Shown: positions 34,050-42,363, counted from the stretch's first letter. The stretch is 64,000 bases of DNA from JAJXWB01 sp046349215 (GCA_046349215.1 JAXMCV010000002.1:1178001-1242000), one strand, 5' to 3'. Notes: generated by a model not told the origin, from the sequence alone. Numbers and translations: made by a program.

Positions 34050-34538
34050 ATGCACGGATCTGCAAGGCCGCGGAAGCGACTTCTGCGCGTCGAGGTCAAC
34101 GGCCGCTGGCGCGAGGACGCCGTGGCGGACGGCGATCTTCTCATCGACTATCTGCGCGACCACGCCGGACTGACGAGCGTGAAGACGGGCTGCGACGGCG
34201 GCGAATGCGGCGCGTGCACGGTGCTGCTCGACGGCGTTCCCGTCTCCGCCTGCCTGACGCTCGCCGTGCGTTGCGAAGGGCGCAGCGTCGAGACGGTGGA
34301 AGGACTGGTGAAGCAGGGACGGCCGAGCCGCCTGCAGCAGGCCTTTCACGAAAAGCTCGGCGCGCAATGCGGCTTCTGCACGCCCGGCATGATCATGTCG
34401 GCCGAAGCGCTGTTGCGACGCAACCCCAAACCGGGCGACGACGAGATCAGGGCGGCGCTGTCGGGCAATCTCTGCCGCTGCACCGGCTATGTGAAGATCA
34501 TCGAATCCGTGAAGGCCGCAGCGGAGGCCGCGTCGTGA
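34050..34538 (+). CDS. hcrC: 4-Hydroxybenzoyl-CoA reductase, gamma (2x[2Fe-2S]) subunit
   Basis: The 162 residues form the iron-sulfur subunit of a xanthine-oxidase-family enzyme. The plant-type [2Fe-2S] cysteines are C48, C53, C56, C68 (GCDGGECGAC) and the second cluster C107, C110, C142, C144 (CGFC, CRC). It passes electrons towards the molybdenum site. GGAGG sets the start at 34050. Its end overlaps the next start (GTGA), so gamma, alpha and beta are coupled. Length fits the 161-residue Thauera HcrC. Confidence 0.93.
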   Translation: MHGSARPRKRLLRVEVNGRWREDAVADGDLLIDYLRDHAGLTSVKTGCDGGECGACTVLLDGVPVSACLTLAVRCEGRSVETVEGLVKQGRPSRLQQAFHEKLGAQCGFCTPGMIMSAEALLRRNPKPGDDEIRAALSGNLCRCTGYVKIIESVKAAAEAAS

Positions 34539-36868
34539 CGATCGTCTACGAGGCGCGCGGCGGGCGGGCGGGCGTTCCGCTGATTGACGGGATCGACAAG
34601 GTGACGGGCAGGGCGCTCTACACCGCAGATCTCGACCGCACCGGCGCGCTTGCCGGCGCCATCCTGCGTTCGCCGGTCGCCCATGCCGAGATCCTGGCGA
34701 TCGACGTGTCGAAGGCGCGCGCGCTCGATGGCGTCGCGGCGATCGTCACCGGCGCCGATTGCCGCTTTACCTACGGCGTTCTGCCGATCGCGATGAACGA
34801 ATATCCGCTGGCGCGCGACCGCGTGCGCTATCGCGGCGAGCCGGTGGCGGCGGTCGCCGCCATCGACGCGGAGACCGCTCAACGCGCGCTCGACCTGATC
34901 GAGGTCGAATACAGGGAATTGCCCGCCTATTTCGAATCGAAGGACGCGCGCGCGGCGGACGCCGCGCTCCTGCACGACAACAAGCCCGGCAATGTCGAAC
35001 GCGAGGTGCATCACGATTTCGGCGACCTCGAGGCGGGCTTTGCGGCGGCCGATCTCGTGCGCGAGCATCGCGTCTCGTGCGCCGAGATCAATCACGCGCA
35101 GATCGAGCCGCACGCGTGCCTCGCTGACTACGATCCGTCCAGCGGGCGCCTGACCGTGCAGGACGTGTCGCAGGTCGTCTACTACCTGCACCTGATGCTG
35201 GCGCGCTGCCTCGAAATGGACGAGGCGCAGATCCGCGTCATCAAGCCCTTCGTCGGCGGCGGCTTCGGCGCACGGGTCGAGGTTCTCAATTTCGAGATCG
35301 TCACCGCCATGCTGGCGCGCGCGGCCGGCGGCAAGGTGTTCATGCAGCTGACGCGCGAGGAAACGTTCCTTACGCATCGCGCCCGTCCGCAGACGGACGT
35401 CGTGCTGAAGCTCGGCATGACGAAGGAAGGGAAATTCACGGCCTGCGCCTGCGAGGTGACGCAGCGCGGCGGCGCCTATGCCGGCTACGGCGTCGTGACG
35501 ATCCTGTACGCGGGCGCGCTGCTGCAGGGCATCTACGACATACCGGCGATCAAGTACGACGGCTATCGCGTCTATGCGAACCTGCCGCCCTGCGGCGCGA
35601 TGCGCGGGCATGGCGGGGTGAACACGCGCTTTGCCTTCGAGACGCTGGTCGACAGGATGGCGCGCGAACTCGGGCTCGATCCCTTTGCCGTGCGGCGCGC
35701 CAATCTGTTGCAGGCGCCGATGCAGACGATGAACGGGTTGATGGTCCAGAGCTACGGCCTCGCCGAATGTCTCGACGCGGTCGAGAAGGCGAGCGGCTGG
35801 AAGGAACGGTTCGGACGCATGCCGCCGGGCAAGGGGCTGGGCATGGCCTGTTCGCATTACGTGAGCGGGTCGGCGAAGCCGATCCACTTCACCGGCGAAC
35901 CGCATGCGGTCATCCATCTGAAACTCGATCACGACGGCGGCGTCACGGCGCTGACGGGCGCGGCCGATATCGGCCAGGGCTCGTCCACCATGGTCGCCAT
36001 CGCGGTGGCGGAGACGCTCGGCGTCGGACTGGATCTCGTCCGCGTCGTCTCCAGCGATACGGCCGTGACGCCGAAGGACAATGGCGCCTATTCCTCGCGC
36101 ATCACCTTCATGGTCGGCAACGCCGCCATCGCTGCGGCGGCGAACCTCAAGGCGAAACTTTGCGCGGCGGCGGCGAAGCGCCTCGACGCGGCGCCGGAAG
36201 AGATCGTCTGCGAGGCCGGAATTTTCCGCGTCGGGCGCGGCGGCCAGGCGATGCTGTCGTTCAAGGAAGTGGTGGCGGCGGCGCTCGTCGACGAGGGCGC
36301 GCTGACGGTGAAGGGCGCGTTCACCTGCCCGGTCGAATTCCAGGGCGGCAAGCATCGCGGCGGCGCCGTCGGATCGACGATGGGCTTCAGCTATGGGGCG
36401 CAGGTCGTCGAGACGAGCGTCGACGAGGCGACCGGCCTTGTGAGCGTCGACAAGGTCTGGGTGGCGCTCGATTGCGGCCACGCCATCAATCCGCTCGCGG
36501 TCGCCGGCCAGATCGAGGGCTCTGTGTGGATGGGCATGGGACAGGCCCTGTGCGAGGAAACGCGCTACCTCGACGGTCTCGCCGCGCATGGCAGTTTCCT
36601 CGACTACCGGATGCCGACCATCGTGGAATCTCCCGACATCGAGACATTCATTGTCGAAAGCCGCGATCCCAACGGACCCTTCGGCGCCAAGGAGGCGAGC
36701 GAAGGCGCGCTCGCCGGCTTCCCGCCGGCGCTGGTCAGCGCCATCGGCGAGGCGGTCGGCGTCGATCTCGTAGCGATACCGACGACGCCCGACCGCGTGC
36801 TCGAGGCGATCGGCAAGAAAAGGCAGAAGGCGGCGGCCGCCGCACGCAAGGCGAAGGTCGCGTCATGA
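34535..36868 (+). CDS. hcrA: 4-Hydroxybenzoyl-CoA reductase, alpha (molybdenum) subunit
   Basis: The 777-residue molybdopterin subunit of the reductase removes the phenolic hydroxyl from 4-hydroxybenzoyl-CoA to give benzoyl-CoA. It shows the ALDH/xanthine-oxidase layout: an N-terminal a/b hammerhead domain (to about residue 110), then cofactor-binding segments VGGGFGARVE, NLPPCGAMRGHGG and GQGSSTMVAIAVAETLG, and the C-terminal GPFGAKEASEG. It starts with GTG overlapping hcrC and ends overlapping hcrB. The identity rests on the company of the HcrB-type beta subunit; other hydroxylases share the fold. Confidence 0.92.
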   Translation: MTIVYEARGGRAGVPLIDGIDKVTGRALYTADLDRTGALAGAILRSPVAHAEILAIDVSKARALDGVAAIVTGADCRFTYGVLPIAMNEYPLARDRVRYRGEPVAAVAAIDAETAQRALDLIEVEYRELPAYFESKDARAADAALLHDNKPGNVEREVHHDFGDLEAGFAAADLVREHRVSCAEINHAQIEPHACLADYDPSSGRLTVQDVSQVVYYLHLMLARCLEMDEAQIRVIKPFVGGGFGARVEVLNFEIVTAMLARAAGGKVFMQLTREETFLTHRARPQTDVVLKLGMTKEGKFTACACEVTQRGGAYAGYGVVTILYAGALLQGIYDIPAIKYDGYRVYANLPPCGAMRGHGGVNTRFAFETLVDRMARELGLDPFAVRRANLLQAPMQTMNGLMVQSYGLAECLDAVEKASGWKERFGRMPPGKGLGMACSHYVSGSAKPIHFTGEPHAVIHLKLDHDGGVTALTGAADIGQGSSTMVAIAVAETLGVGLDLVRVVSSDTAVTPKDNGAYSSRITFMVGNAAIAAAANLKAKLCAAAAKRLDAAPEEIVCEAGIFRVGRGGQAMLSFKEVVAAALVDEGALTVKGAFTCPVEFQGGKHRGGAVGSTMGFSYGAQVVETSVDEATGLVSVDKVWVALDCGHAINPLAVAGQIEGSVWMGMGQALCEETRYLDGLAAHGSFLDYRMPTIVESPDIETFIVESRDPNGPFGAKEASEGALAGFPPALVSAIGEAVGVDLVAIPTTPDRVLEAIGKKRQKAAAAARKAKVAS

Positions 36869-37836
36869 GCGTCGCACTTGCAGATATCCAGGTCTCGCAA
36901 CCCGCCTCGATCGAGGAAGCGGTCGCACTGGCGAGCGCGCCGGATGCGCGCTACATCGCGGGCGGGACGGACCTTCTCGTCAACATGCGGCGCGGCATCG
37001 CGCAGCCGCGTCGCCTGATCGACCTTGCCCGCATCGAGGCGCTTAAGACGATTGCGATCGATGCGAAGGGCGCCGTCATCGGCGCGGGCGTCGAACTCGC
37101 GCGGCTCGTCGACAGCGACGAGATCGGCAGGCTATTTCCGGCCGTCGCGCAAGCGGCCGCCACGATCGCCGCGCCGGGCCATCGCAACGTGGCGACGCTC
37201 GGCGGCAATCTCTGTCTCGACACGCGCTGCATCTATTACAACCAGAGCGAATGGTGGCGCCGCTCCAATGGCTGGTGCCTCAAGAACCGTGGCGACACAT
37301 GCCATGTCGCGCCGCAGGGCGAACGCTGCCATGCTGCGTTCAGCGGCGACCTCGCGCCTGTGCTGCTCGTACTCGGCGCGCAGGTCGAGATCGCCGGTCC
37401 GTCGGGGCGTCGCCGCATTCCGCTGGCGGGACTTTATGTCGAGGACGGGCGCGCGCATCTAACGCTCGCGCCCGGCGAGTTGCTCGTGGCGGTCCATCTT
37501 CCCGTCTCGGCGCCGGTCGCGGCTTACGAGAAGGTGAGGGCGCGCGGCGCCATCGACTATCCGCTGGCCGGCGTCGCGGCCGCGCTTGCGATGAAGGACG
37601 GGCGGGTGGAAAGCCTGCGCGTCGGGCTGACCGGTCTCAATTCCTGCCCGCTGCTGCTGGAGGGGACGGACGCATTCGCCGGACGCGCGGTGGACGAGAC
37701 GCTGCTCAAGGAGGTTGACCGTCTGGTGCAGCATCAGTCGCAGCCGATGCGCACGACGCTGGCCGTGGCGCATTATCGCCGGCTCGCCGCCGCAGCGGTG
37801 GCGCGTCGGCTCGTGCAAAGGCTTGCCGGCGCCTGA
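36865..37836 (+). CDS. hcrB: 4-Hydroxybenzoyl-CoA reductase, beta (FAD, [4Fe-4S]) subunit
   Basis: The 323-residue FAD-binding subunit has IAGGTDLLVNMR and ATLGGNLCLDTRC. After this it carries the insertion unique to 4-hydroxybenzoyl-CoA reductases, whose cysteines C122, C138, C146 and C155 bind an extra [4Fe-4S] cluster in the Thauera enzyme. Here they fall at exactly the same numbers. This is the strongest single proof that the complex is a reductase rather than an ordinary hydroxylase. It converges on the regulator gene, four bases away. Confidence 0.95.
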   Translation: MSVALADIQVSQPASIEEAVALASAPDARYIAGGTDLLVNMRRGIAQPRRLIDLARIEALKTIAIDAKGAVIGAGVELARLVDSDEIGRLFPAVAQAAATIAAPGHRNVATLGGNLCLDTRCIYYNQSEWWRRSNGWCLKNRGDTCHVAPQGERCHAAFSGDLAPVLLVLGAQVEIAGPSGRRRIPLAGLYVEDGRAHLTLAPGELLVAVHLPVSAPVAAYEKVRARGAIDYPLAGVAAALAMKDGRVESLRVGLTGLNSCPLLLEGTDAFAGRAVDETLLKEVDRLVQHQSQPMRTTLAVAHYRRLAAAAVARRLVQRLAGA

Positions 37837-37840
37837 AAGG

Positions 37841-38554
37841 CTACTTGCGCAACACGCCGCGCGCATTGGCGCGCTCGTCCGTCGCGAGCTGGCGAAGCTT
37901 GGCGATATCCTCGATCGTGACGCTCGAGGCGTTGACCGCGACGCCGACCGCGCGGAGGCGGGCGAAGGCGCGCGACAGGGATTCCGGCATCAGGCCCAGT
38001 TGGCGGGCGATCAGCATCTTGTCGTAGGGCAAGGCGAAGGCGCACCGGCCGCGCTCGATCGCGGTCAGCGACGCCAGGAATTCCGCGACGCGCTGCAGGC
38101 CGGTCTGGCCCTTCAGATGTTCAACCTGACGCACGAGATAATGCATGTGCTCGGAAATCGAGGCGACCATCGACACCGCGATGGCGGGATTTTCCTGGAT
38201 GCAACGCACGATGTGATCGGCGGGCAGGCAGGCGACCCGCGCATCCGTCACCGCTTCCGCCGTCACGAGATAGCGGTTGCCGGTGAAGGCCGAGGCTTCC
38301 GCGAAGCTCGCGCCGGACGCGATCATCTCCACGACGGCTTCCTCGCCGGCGGGATTGTTCCTGTAGAGCTTCACCCAACCGGAAATGACGATGAAGATCG
38401 CCGTCGCCGGGTCGTCCTGGCGCACGATGATGTCGTGCGGCTTCAGGGCGCGCGCATAGGCCGGCGCGACGACATGCGAAATCGTCTCGGGCTTGAGCGC
38501 GTGAAAGGCAGCGACGCGGCTGACAATCTGGAGATCGCCGGCCGTGAGTTTCAT
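37841..38554 (-). CDS. Crp/Fnr-family regulator, HbaR-like
   Basis: The 237 residues have a cNMP-type sensor domain (about 20-130) without the cysteine set of oxygen-sensing Fnr. A C-terminal winged helix has recognition helix LMPESLSRAFARL; its E..SR residues are those that read TTGA half-sites. It sits next to hcrCAB as HbaR does in Rhodopseudomonas palustris, where that protein responds to 4-hydroxybenzoate. Three boxes with TTGAtTTCGGTCA lie nearby. The ATG overlaps the stop of the upstream small gene (ATGA). Confidence 0.87.
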   Translation of the reverse strand: MKLTAGDLQIVSRVAAFHALKPETISHVVAPAYARALKPHDIIVRQDDPATAIFIVISGWVKLYRNNPAGEEAVVEMIASGASFAEASAFTGNRYLVTAEAVTDARVACLPADHIVRCIQENPAIAVSMVASISEHMHYLVRQVEHLKGQTGLQRVAEFLASLTAIERGRCAFALPYDKMLIARQLGLMPESLSRAFARLRAVGVAVNASSVTIEDIAKLRQLATDERANARGVLRK

Positions 38555-39012
38555 CAGCGCTCTTTGAAAGGGTCGAGGCCGACGAGAGAAGCGCACGGCG
38601 CGCGTTCGCCGCGCACGCTGAGTTCGCTCGCCGGCGCGATGACCTGGTGCGGCGCCAGGTCATGTCCGTCCGCGCCTGCCTTGCGAGGGCAGGCGAGCGC
38701 GCCGTCGATCCAGCATCGCTCGTGGCGCCCGCACGGGACGATGCCTTTCAACGCGACCGACTTGTCGACGAGGAACAGCGCGTCCTCGCCGGCCTCGACC
38801 ACATGTCCCTCGATGCGCGATTGCGGTCGGACGTCGTCGGCAGCCTTCTGGTGAACGGCGCCGAAGACATAGCCGAGCCTTTCGTGCCACAGGGTGCAGG
38901 CGTCGACTTCGACGACGACCTCGCCGGATGTCGGCGCAGGCGCCGGCGCGACGGCCGCCTGCATCGGCGCGGCCGGTTCCTTCCAGAGCCAGGTTTCAGG
39001 CTTGTCTGTCAC
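38554..39012 (-). CDS. Stand-alone GroES-like (zinc alcohol dehydrogenase N-terminal) domain protein
   Basis: The 152 residues align by eye with only the first domain of the 6-hydroxycyclohex-1-ene-1-carbonyl-CoA dehydrogenase type of zinc dehydrogenases (GEVVVEV, LGYVFGAV, IEGHVVEAG, VPCG). No Rossmann domain follows. The catalytic zinc cysteine is replaced by Trp42 and the GHE histidine is gone. The structural zinc site is kept as C94, H97, C100, C108. A clear GGAGG precedes the GTG start at 39012, and the gene overlaps the regulator by four bases. It looks like a maintained, non-catalytic protein of unknown role. Confidence 0.75.
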   Translation of the reverse strand: MTDKPETWLWKEPAAPMQAAVAPAPAPTSGEVVVEVDACTLWHERLGYVFGAVHQKAADDVRPQSRIEGHVVEAGEDALFLVDKSVALKGIVPCGRHERCWIDGALACPRKAGADGHDLAPHQVIAPASELSVRGERAPCASLVGLDPFKER

Positions 39013-39085
39013 GGGTTTCCTCCGCGCGTTCTGACGACGCCTCAACCCATTCAGCCGAGTGTGGGGGCGCGGCGGCGAAGCGCCA

Positions 39086-39099
39086 TTGACCGAAATCAA
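39086..39099. promoter_or_regulatory. Crp/Fnr-type box between GroES-like gene and SDR gene, box 3
   Basis: TTGACCGAAATCAA is a full TTGA-N6-TCAA match. Read on the other strand it is TTGATTTCGGTCAA, the same core as boxes 1 and 2. It could serve the regulator operon on the left (autoregulation), the SDR on the right, or both. Confidence 0.6.
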
Positions 39100-39204
39100 G
39101 CGAGGACGGAAAATCGTCGCTGCAGTGCGATCAAGCCGAATGACACGTCCATCGAGTTCGGGCGCCGGCAGTGCGCGGCGGCTTCGGGCGGGAGACTTCG
39201 GCAT

Positions 39205-39951
39205 ATGCGGCTTGCAGGCAAGACAGCGTTGATCACTGGCGCGGGGCCGATGGGCGCGGCGATCGCCCGACGTTTCGCGGCGGAAGGCGCGAGCCTGGTC
39301 CTGACGGATATTTCCGGATCGCGGCTGGAGGAGACCGCAAGGGAATTGCGCGGCGCGACGCGCGTCGTCACGCACCGCGCCGATGTCGGCCAGCGCCAGG
39401 AAGCGCTCGCGGTCGCGGAAGCCGGGCTGGCCGAATTCGGCCGTATCGACATCCTGTGCAATCTGGTTGGCGGCATACGCGACGCGACGCTCTACCAGCC
39501 CCTGCTGTCGATGAGCGAAAAGCGGTGGGACGACACTTTCGCGATCAATCTGAAGCCGGCCTTCTATCTCATCTCGCGTCTGGCGCCCGTCATGATCGAG
39601 CACGGCGGCGGCAAGATCCTGAACGTGTCGTCGGTGAATTTCGCGGGCGAAGCCGGCAGCAGCGATTACGGCGCGGCGAAGGCCGCGGTCGCGTCGCTGA
39701 CGCGTTCGCTCGCCATCGAACTCGCGCCCACGATCAACGTGAACTGCCTCGTTCCCGGCCTGATCGAGACGCGCGCGGTCGAGAAGCTCGACGCGCAATT
39801 GCGGGAGAGCTATCGCGCGCGCACGCTGCTGAAGCGCCTCGGGCGGCCGGAGGACATCGCCAATGCCGCGCTGTTCCTGTGCAGCAGCGAGGCGGACTAT
39901 CTCACCGGCCATCTCCTGCCGGTGTCGGGCGGCTGGTCGGTCGGCCTCTAG
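39205..39951 (+). CDS. Short-chain dehydrogenase/reductase
   Basis: The 248-residue classical SDR has TGAGPMGAAIARRF near the start, NLVGG, the catalytic Y in SSDYGAAKAA (Y-x3-K), VPGLIETRAV and a C-terminal GHLLPVSGGWSVG. It is the third SDR of the cluster and less like BadH than the one at 31550. Preceded by box 3 and convergent with the MarR gene (3-4 bp overlap of stops). A hydroxyacyl-CoA dehydrogenase role is likely but the substrate is open. Confidence 0.87.
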   Translation: MRLAGKTALITGAGPMGAAIARRFAAEGASLVLTDISGSRLEETARELRGATRVVTHRADVGQRQEALAVAEAGLAEFGRIDILCNLVGGIRDATLYQPLLSMSEKRWDDTFAINLKPAFYLISRLAPVMIEHGGGKILNVSSVNFAGEAGSSDYGAAKAAVASLTRSLAIELAPTINVNCLVPGLIETRAVEKLDAQLRESYRARTLLKRLGRPEDIANAALFLCSSEADYLTGHLLPVSGGWSVGL

Positions 39952-40472
39952 CTCTCCGCGTCATCGGCGTCGCTGTCGGCGTCGCCCTCGTCCAGCCGCT
40001 TCATGTTCTCCAGGATCTTCAGGAGATAGTGCAGCGCGTGGACCGTGTCGTTGACCGAGAAATCCGTCAGCACCTGGTCGTAATAGGCGCGGATCTTCGG
40101 CTGGGCGAGCGCCTGCCAGACGTGGCGGCCGGTGTCCGTCATCGTCACCAGTCGCGACCGGCGGTCGCGTTCGTCCTGCACGATCGCCACGTGCCCGTCG
40201 CGCTCCATCCGGCCGACAAGTCCCGCAAGATTCTGCCGGCTGACCATCAGATATTGCGCGAGATCGCCGATGCTCATGCCGGCTTGCGCCTTGGGGCGCG
40301 ACAGCGCGCCCAGCACCGCCCATTGCTGCGTGGTCAGTCCTTCCTGATGCACCGCACGCGTCCCAGTTTTATGCAACATATTGGCGCATTGATAGAGCCG
40401 GAAAAACAACCTGTTGGCCAATTCCAGTTTCGTTTCCGCTGTGTGCGCCGCAGCATTACTGGGTTTTTGCAT
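39948..40472 (-). CDS. MarR-family regulator, BadR-like
   Basis: The 174 residues carry a MarR winged helix (LTTQQWAVLGALS, SIGDLAQYLMVSRQNLAGLVGRMERDG, the wing DERDRRSRLVTMTDTG) and a long C-terminal helical tail ending in acidic repeats. It diverges from badH-badI-aliB-aliA. In R. palustris the MarR protein BadR controls the same alicyclic genes and responds to a ring-ketone CoA intermediate; this is the probable orthologue. A dyad in the intergenic region is the likely operator. Confidence 0.87.
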   Translation of the reverse strand: MQKPSNAAAHTAETKLELANRLFFRLYQCANMLHKTGTRAVHQEGLTTQQWAVLGALSRPKAQAGMSIGDLAQYLMVSRQNLAGLVGRMERDGHVAIVQDERDRRSRLVTMTDTGRHVWQALAQPKIRAYYDQVLTDFSVNDTVHALHYLLKILENMKRLDEGDADSDADDAES

Positions 40473-40524
40473 CGTAGGCCCGCTTGCACGCCGTCCGGGT
40501 GCGTGGTAGATATGACAACATCTT

Positions 40525-40535
40525 GCATAATATGC
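40525..40535. promoter_or_regulatory. Probable MarR/BadR operator
   Basis: GCATAATATGC is a perfect dyad (GCATA-A-TATGC) almost midway between the marR-type start (40472) and badH (40600), within a larger A+T-rich island. Size and placement suit a MarR dimer that regulates both directions. Confidence 0.5.
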
Positions 40536-40599
40536 TGCCGTTCAAGTGAAAGTTCGCGCAAAAAGCGACCGGCGGCAATCGGTTCGGGAGAGGGCGGAC

Positions 40600-41367
40600 A
40601 TGGCGCGTTTCAACGGGAAGACGGTCGTGGTGACCGGCGGCGGCGGCGGCATCGGCGGCGCGACGTGCCGCCGCTTTGCGGCCGAGGGCGCGCGCGTCGC
40701 CGTCTTCGACCTCAACCTCGCCGCAGCGGAAAAGGTGGCGGCCGACATACGCGGCGCCGGCGGCGCGGCCGAAGCCTTTCAATGCGACATCGCCAGCAAC
40801 GCGGGCGTCGTCGCGGCGGTGACGGCGGCGGAAGGCAAGCTCGGCCCCATCGGCGTGCTCGTCAACAACGCCGGCTGGGACATTTTCAAGCCCTTCACCA
40901 AGACCGAGCCCGGCGAGTGGGAGAAGCTGATCGCCGTCAACCTGACGGGCGCGCTCAACATGCATCACGCCGTGCTGCCGGGCATGGCGGCGCGCAAGTA
41001 CGGTCGCATCGTCAATGTCGCCTCCGACGCAGCGCGCGTCGGTTCGTCGGGCGAGGCCGTCTACGCGGCCTGCAAGGGCGGCCTCGTCGCCTTCTCCAAG
41101 ACGATCGCGCGCGAGCACGCCCGCCACAACATCACCGTCAACGTCGTCTGCCCCGGTCCGACCGACACGGCGCTGCTCGCCGGCGTGACGGCGGGCGCCG
41201 CCAATCCGGAGAAACTCACGGAAGCCTTCACCAAGGCCATTCCGATGGGCCGCCTCGGCCAGCCCGAAGATCTCGCCGGCGCCATCACGTTCATGAGCTC
41301 GGACGACGCCGCCTTCATCACCGGACAGGTGCTGAGCGTGTCCGGCGGCCTGACGATGAACGGTTGA
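40600..41367 (+). CDS. badH: 2-Hydroxycyclohexanecarboxyl-CoA dehydrogenase
   Basis: The 255-residue SDR matches BadH in length and motifs: TGGGGGIGGATCRRF, NNAGWDIFKPF, the catalytic YAACKGG and ISVSGGLTMNG-like end. BadH oxidises the hydroxyl to give 2-ketocyclohexanecarboxyl-CoA. It is followed at 26 bp by badI, the next enzyme, in the order of R. palustris. Purines (GGGAGAGGGCGG) precede the ATG. Confidence 0.9.
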   Translation: MARFNGKTVVVTGGGGGIGGATCRRFAAEGARVAVFDLNLAAAEKVAADIRGAGGAAEAFQCDIASNAGVVAAVTAAEGKLGPIGVLVNNAGWDIFKPFTKTEPGEWEKLIAVNLTGALNMHHAVLPGMAARKYGRIVNVASDAARVGSSGEAVYAACKGGLVAFSKTIAREHARHNITVNVVCPGPTDTALLAGVTAGAANPEKLTEAFTKAIPMGRLGQPEDLAGAITFMSSDDAAFITGQVLSVSGGLTMNG

Positions 41368-41393
41368 AGACGAAAGACAGCAGGAGGAATGAC

Positions 41394-42176
41394 ATGCAGT
41401 TCCAGGATCTCATCTACGAAATCCGCAACGGCGTCGCCTGGATCATCATCAATCGTCCCGACAAGATGAACGCCTTCCGTGGCACGACCTGCGACGAACT
41501 CATCAAGGCGTTCTACAAGGCTGGCTACGACAAGGAGGTCGGCTGCATCGTCCTGGCCGGCGCCGGCGACCGCGCCTTCTGCACCGGCGGCGACCAGTCC
41601 GCGCACGACGGCAATTACGACGGGCGCGGCACGATCGGCTTGCCGATGGAAGAATTGCATACCGCGATCCGCGACGTGCCGAAGCCGGTCATCGCCCGCG
41701 TGCAGGGCTATGCGATCGGCGGCGGCAACGTGCTGGCGACGATCTGCGACATGACGATCTGCTCGGAAAAGGCGGTGTTCGGACAGGTCGGCCCGCGCAT
41801 GGGATCGGTCGATCCGGGCTACGGCACCGCATTCCTGGCGCGCGTCGTCGGCGAGAAGAAGGCGCGCGAGATCTGGTACATGTGCCGGCGCTATTCGGGC
41901 AAGGACGCCGAGGCGATGGGCCTCGCCAACCTCTGCGTGCCGCACGACGAACTCGACAAAACCGTGCAGGCCTGGGGCGAGGAACTCTGCGAGCGCAGCC
42001 CGACCGCGATCGCCATCGCCAAGCGCTCGTTCAACATGGATACGGCGCATCAGGCGGGCATCGCCGGCATGGGCATGTATGCGCTGAAGCTCTACTACGA
42101 CACCGAAGAATCGCGCGAAGGCGTGAAGGCGCTGGGCGAGAAGCGCAAGCCCGAGTTCCGCAAGTACGTGAAGTGA
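41394..42176 (+). CDS. badI: 2-Ketocyclohexanecarboxyl-CoA hydrolase
   Basis: The 260-residue crotonase-fold ring-cleaving hydrolase converts 2-ketocyclohexanecarboxyl-CoA to pimelyl-CoA. It begins MQFQDLIYEIRNGVAWIIIN and has RAFCTGGDQSAHDGNYDGRG and GYAIGGGNVLATICDMTI. GQVGPRMGSVDPGYGT follows, characteristic of the BadI/MenB-like group. The strong GGAGGAA ribosome site fits high expression. Confidence 0.93.
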   Translation: MQFQDLIYEIRNGVAWIIINRPDKMNAFRGTTCDELIKAFYKAGYDKEVGCIVLAGAGDRAFCTGGDQSAHDGNYDGRGTIGLPMEELHTAIRDVPKPVIARVQGYAIGGGNVLATICDMTICSEKAVFGQVGPRMGSVDPGYGTAFLARVVGEKKAREIWYMCRRYSGKDAEAMGLANLCVPHDELDKTVQAWGEELCERSPTAIAIAKRSFNMDTAHQAGIAGMGMYALKLYYDTEESREGVKALGEKRKPEFRKYVK

Positions 42177-42197
42177 TCTGCAACGCTGCGCCTCGGC

Positions 42198-42323
42198 CGT
42201 CATGCCCGGGCTTGTCCCGGGCATCCACGCCGGCGCGGACAGCAAGAACCGAAAGCTGGCGGAAGCCGGCGGCATGCGCCGGGAACATAGACGTGGATGG
42301 CCGGGGCAAGCCCGGCCATGACG
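42198..42323. repeat. Inverted pair of palindromic dispersed repeats (REP/BIME-like)
   Basis: Two 32-base units, 42198-42229 and its inverted near-copy 42292-42323, face each other across 62 bp. Each is itself palindromic around GCTTGTCCCGG/GCTTGCCCCGG and starts CGTCATG(C/G)CCGGGCTTG. This is the common dispersed repeat of Bradyrhizobium/Rhodopseudomonas-type genomes. Here it sits inside the badI-aliB gap, where the RNA would fold into a strong hairpin. Confidence 0.8.
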
Positions 42324-42363
42324 ACAGGGACCGAGCATGGTCCGCGTCACGCGAGGCAGAAAA

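Noticed and set aside
34487..36589. Minus-strand 700-codon frame opposite hcrA
   Set aside because: Antisense shadow; hcrA has the cofactor motifs and overlaps its neighbours in the normal way.
37841..39012. The GroES-like gene as a frameshifted full dehydrogenase
   Set aside because: The DNA after its stop encodes the Crp/Fnr protein from an overlapping ATG, and no Rossmann domain appears in any nearby frame.
38554..39912. Longer minus-strand frame reaching back to 39912 for the GroES-like gene
   Set aside because: The upstream part is antisense to the SDR gene and has no motif. The GTG at 39012 has a strong ribosome site.
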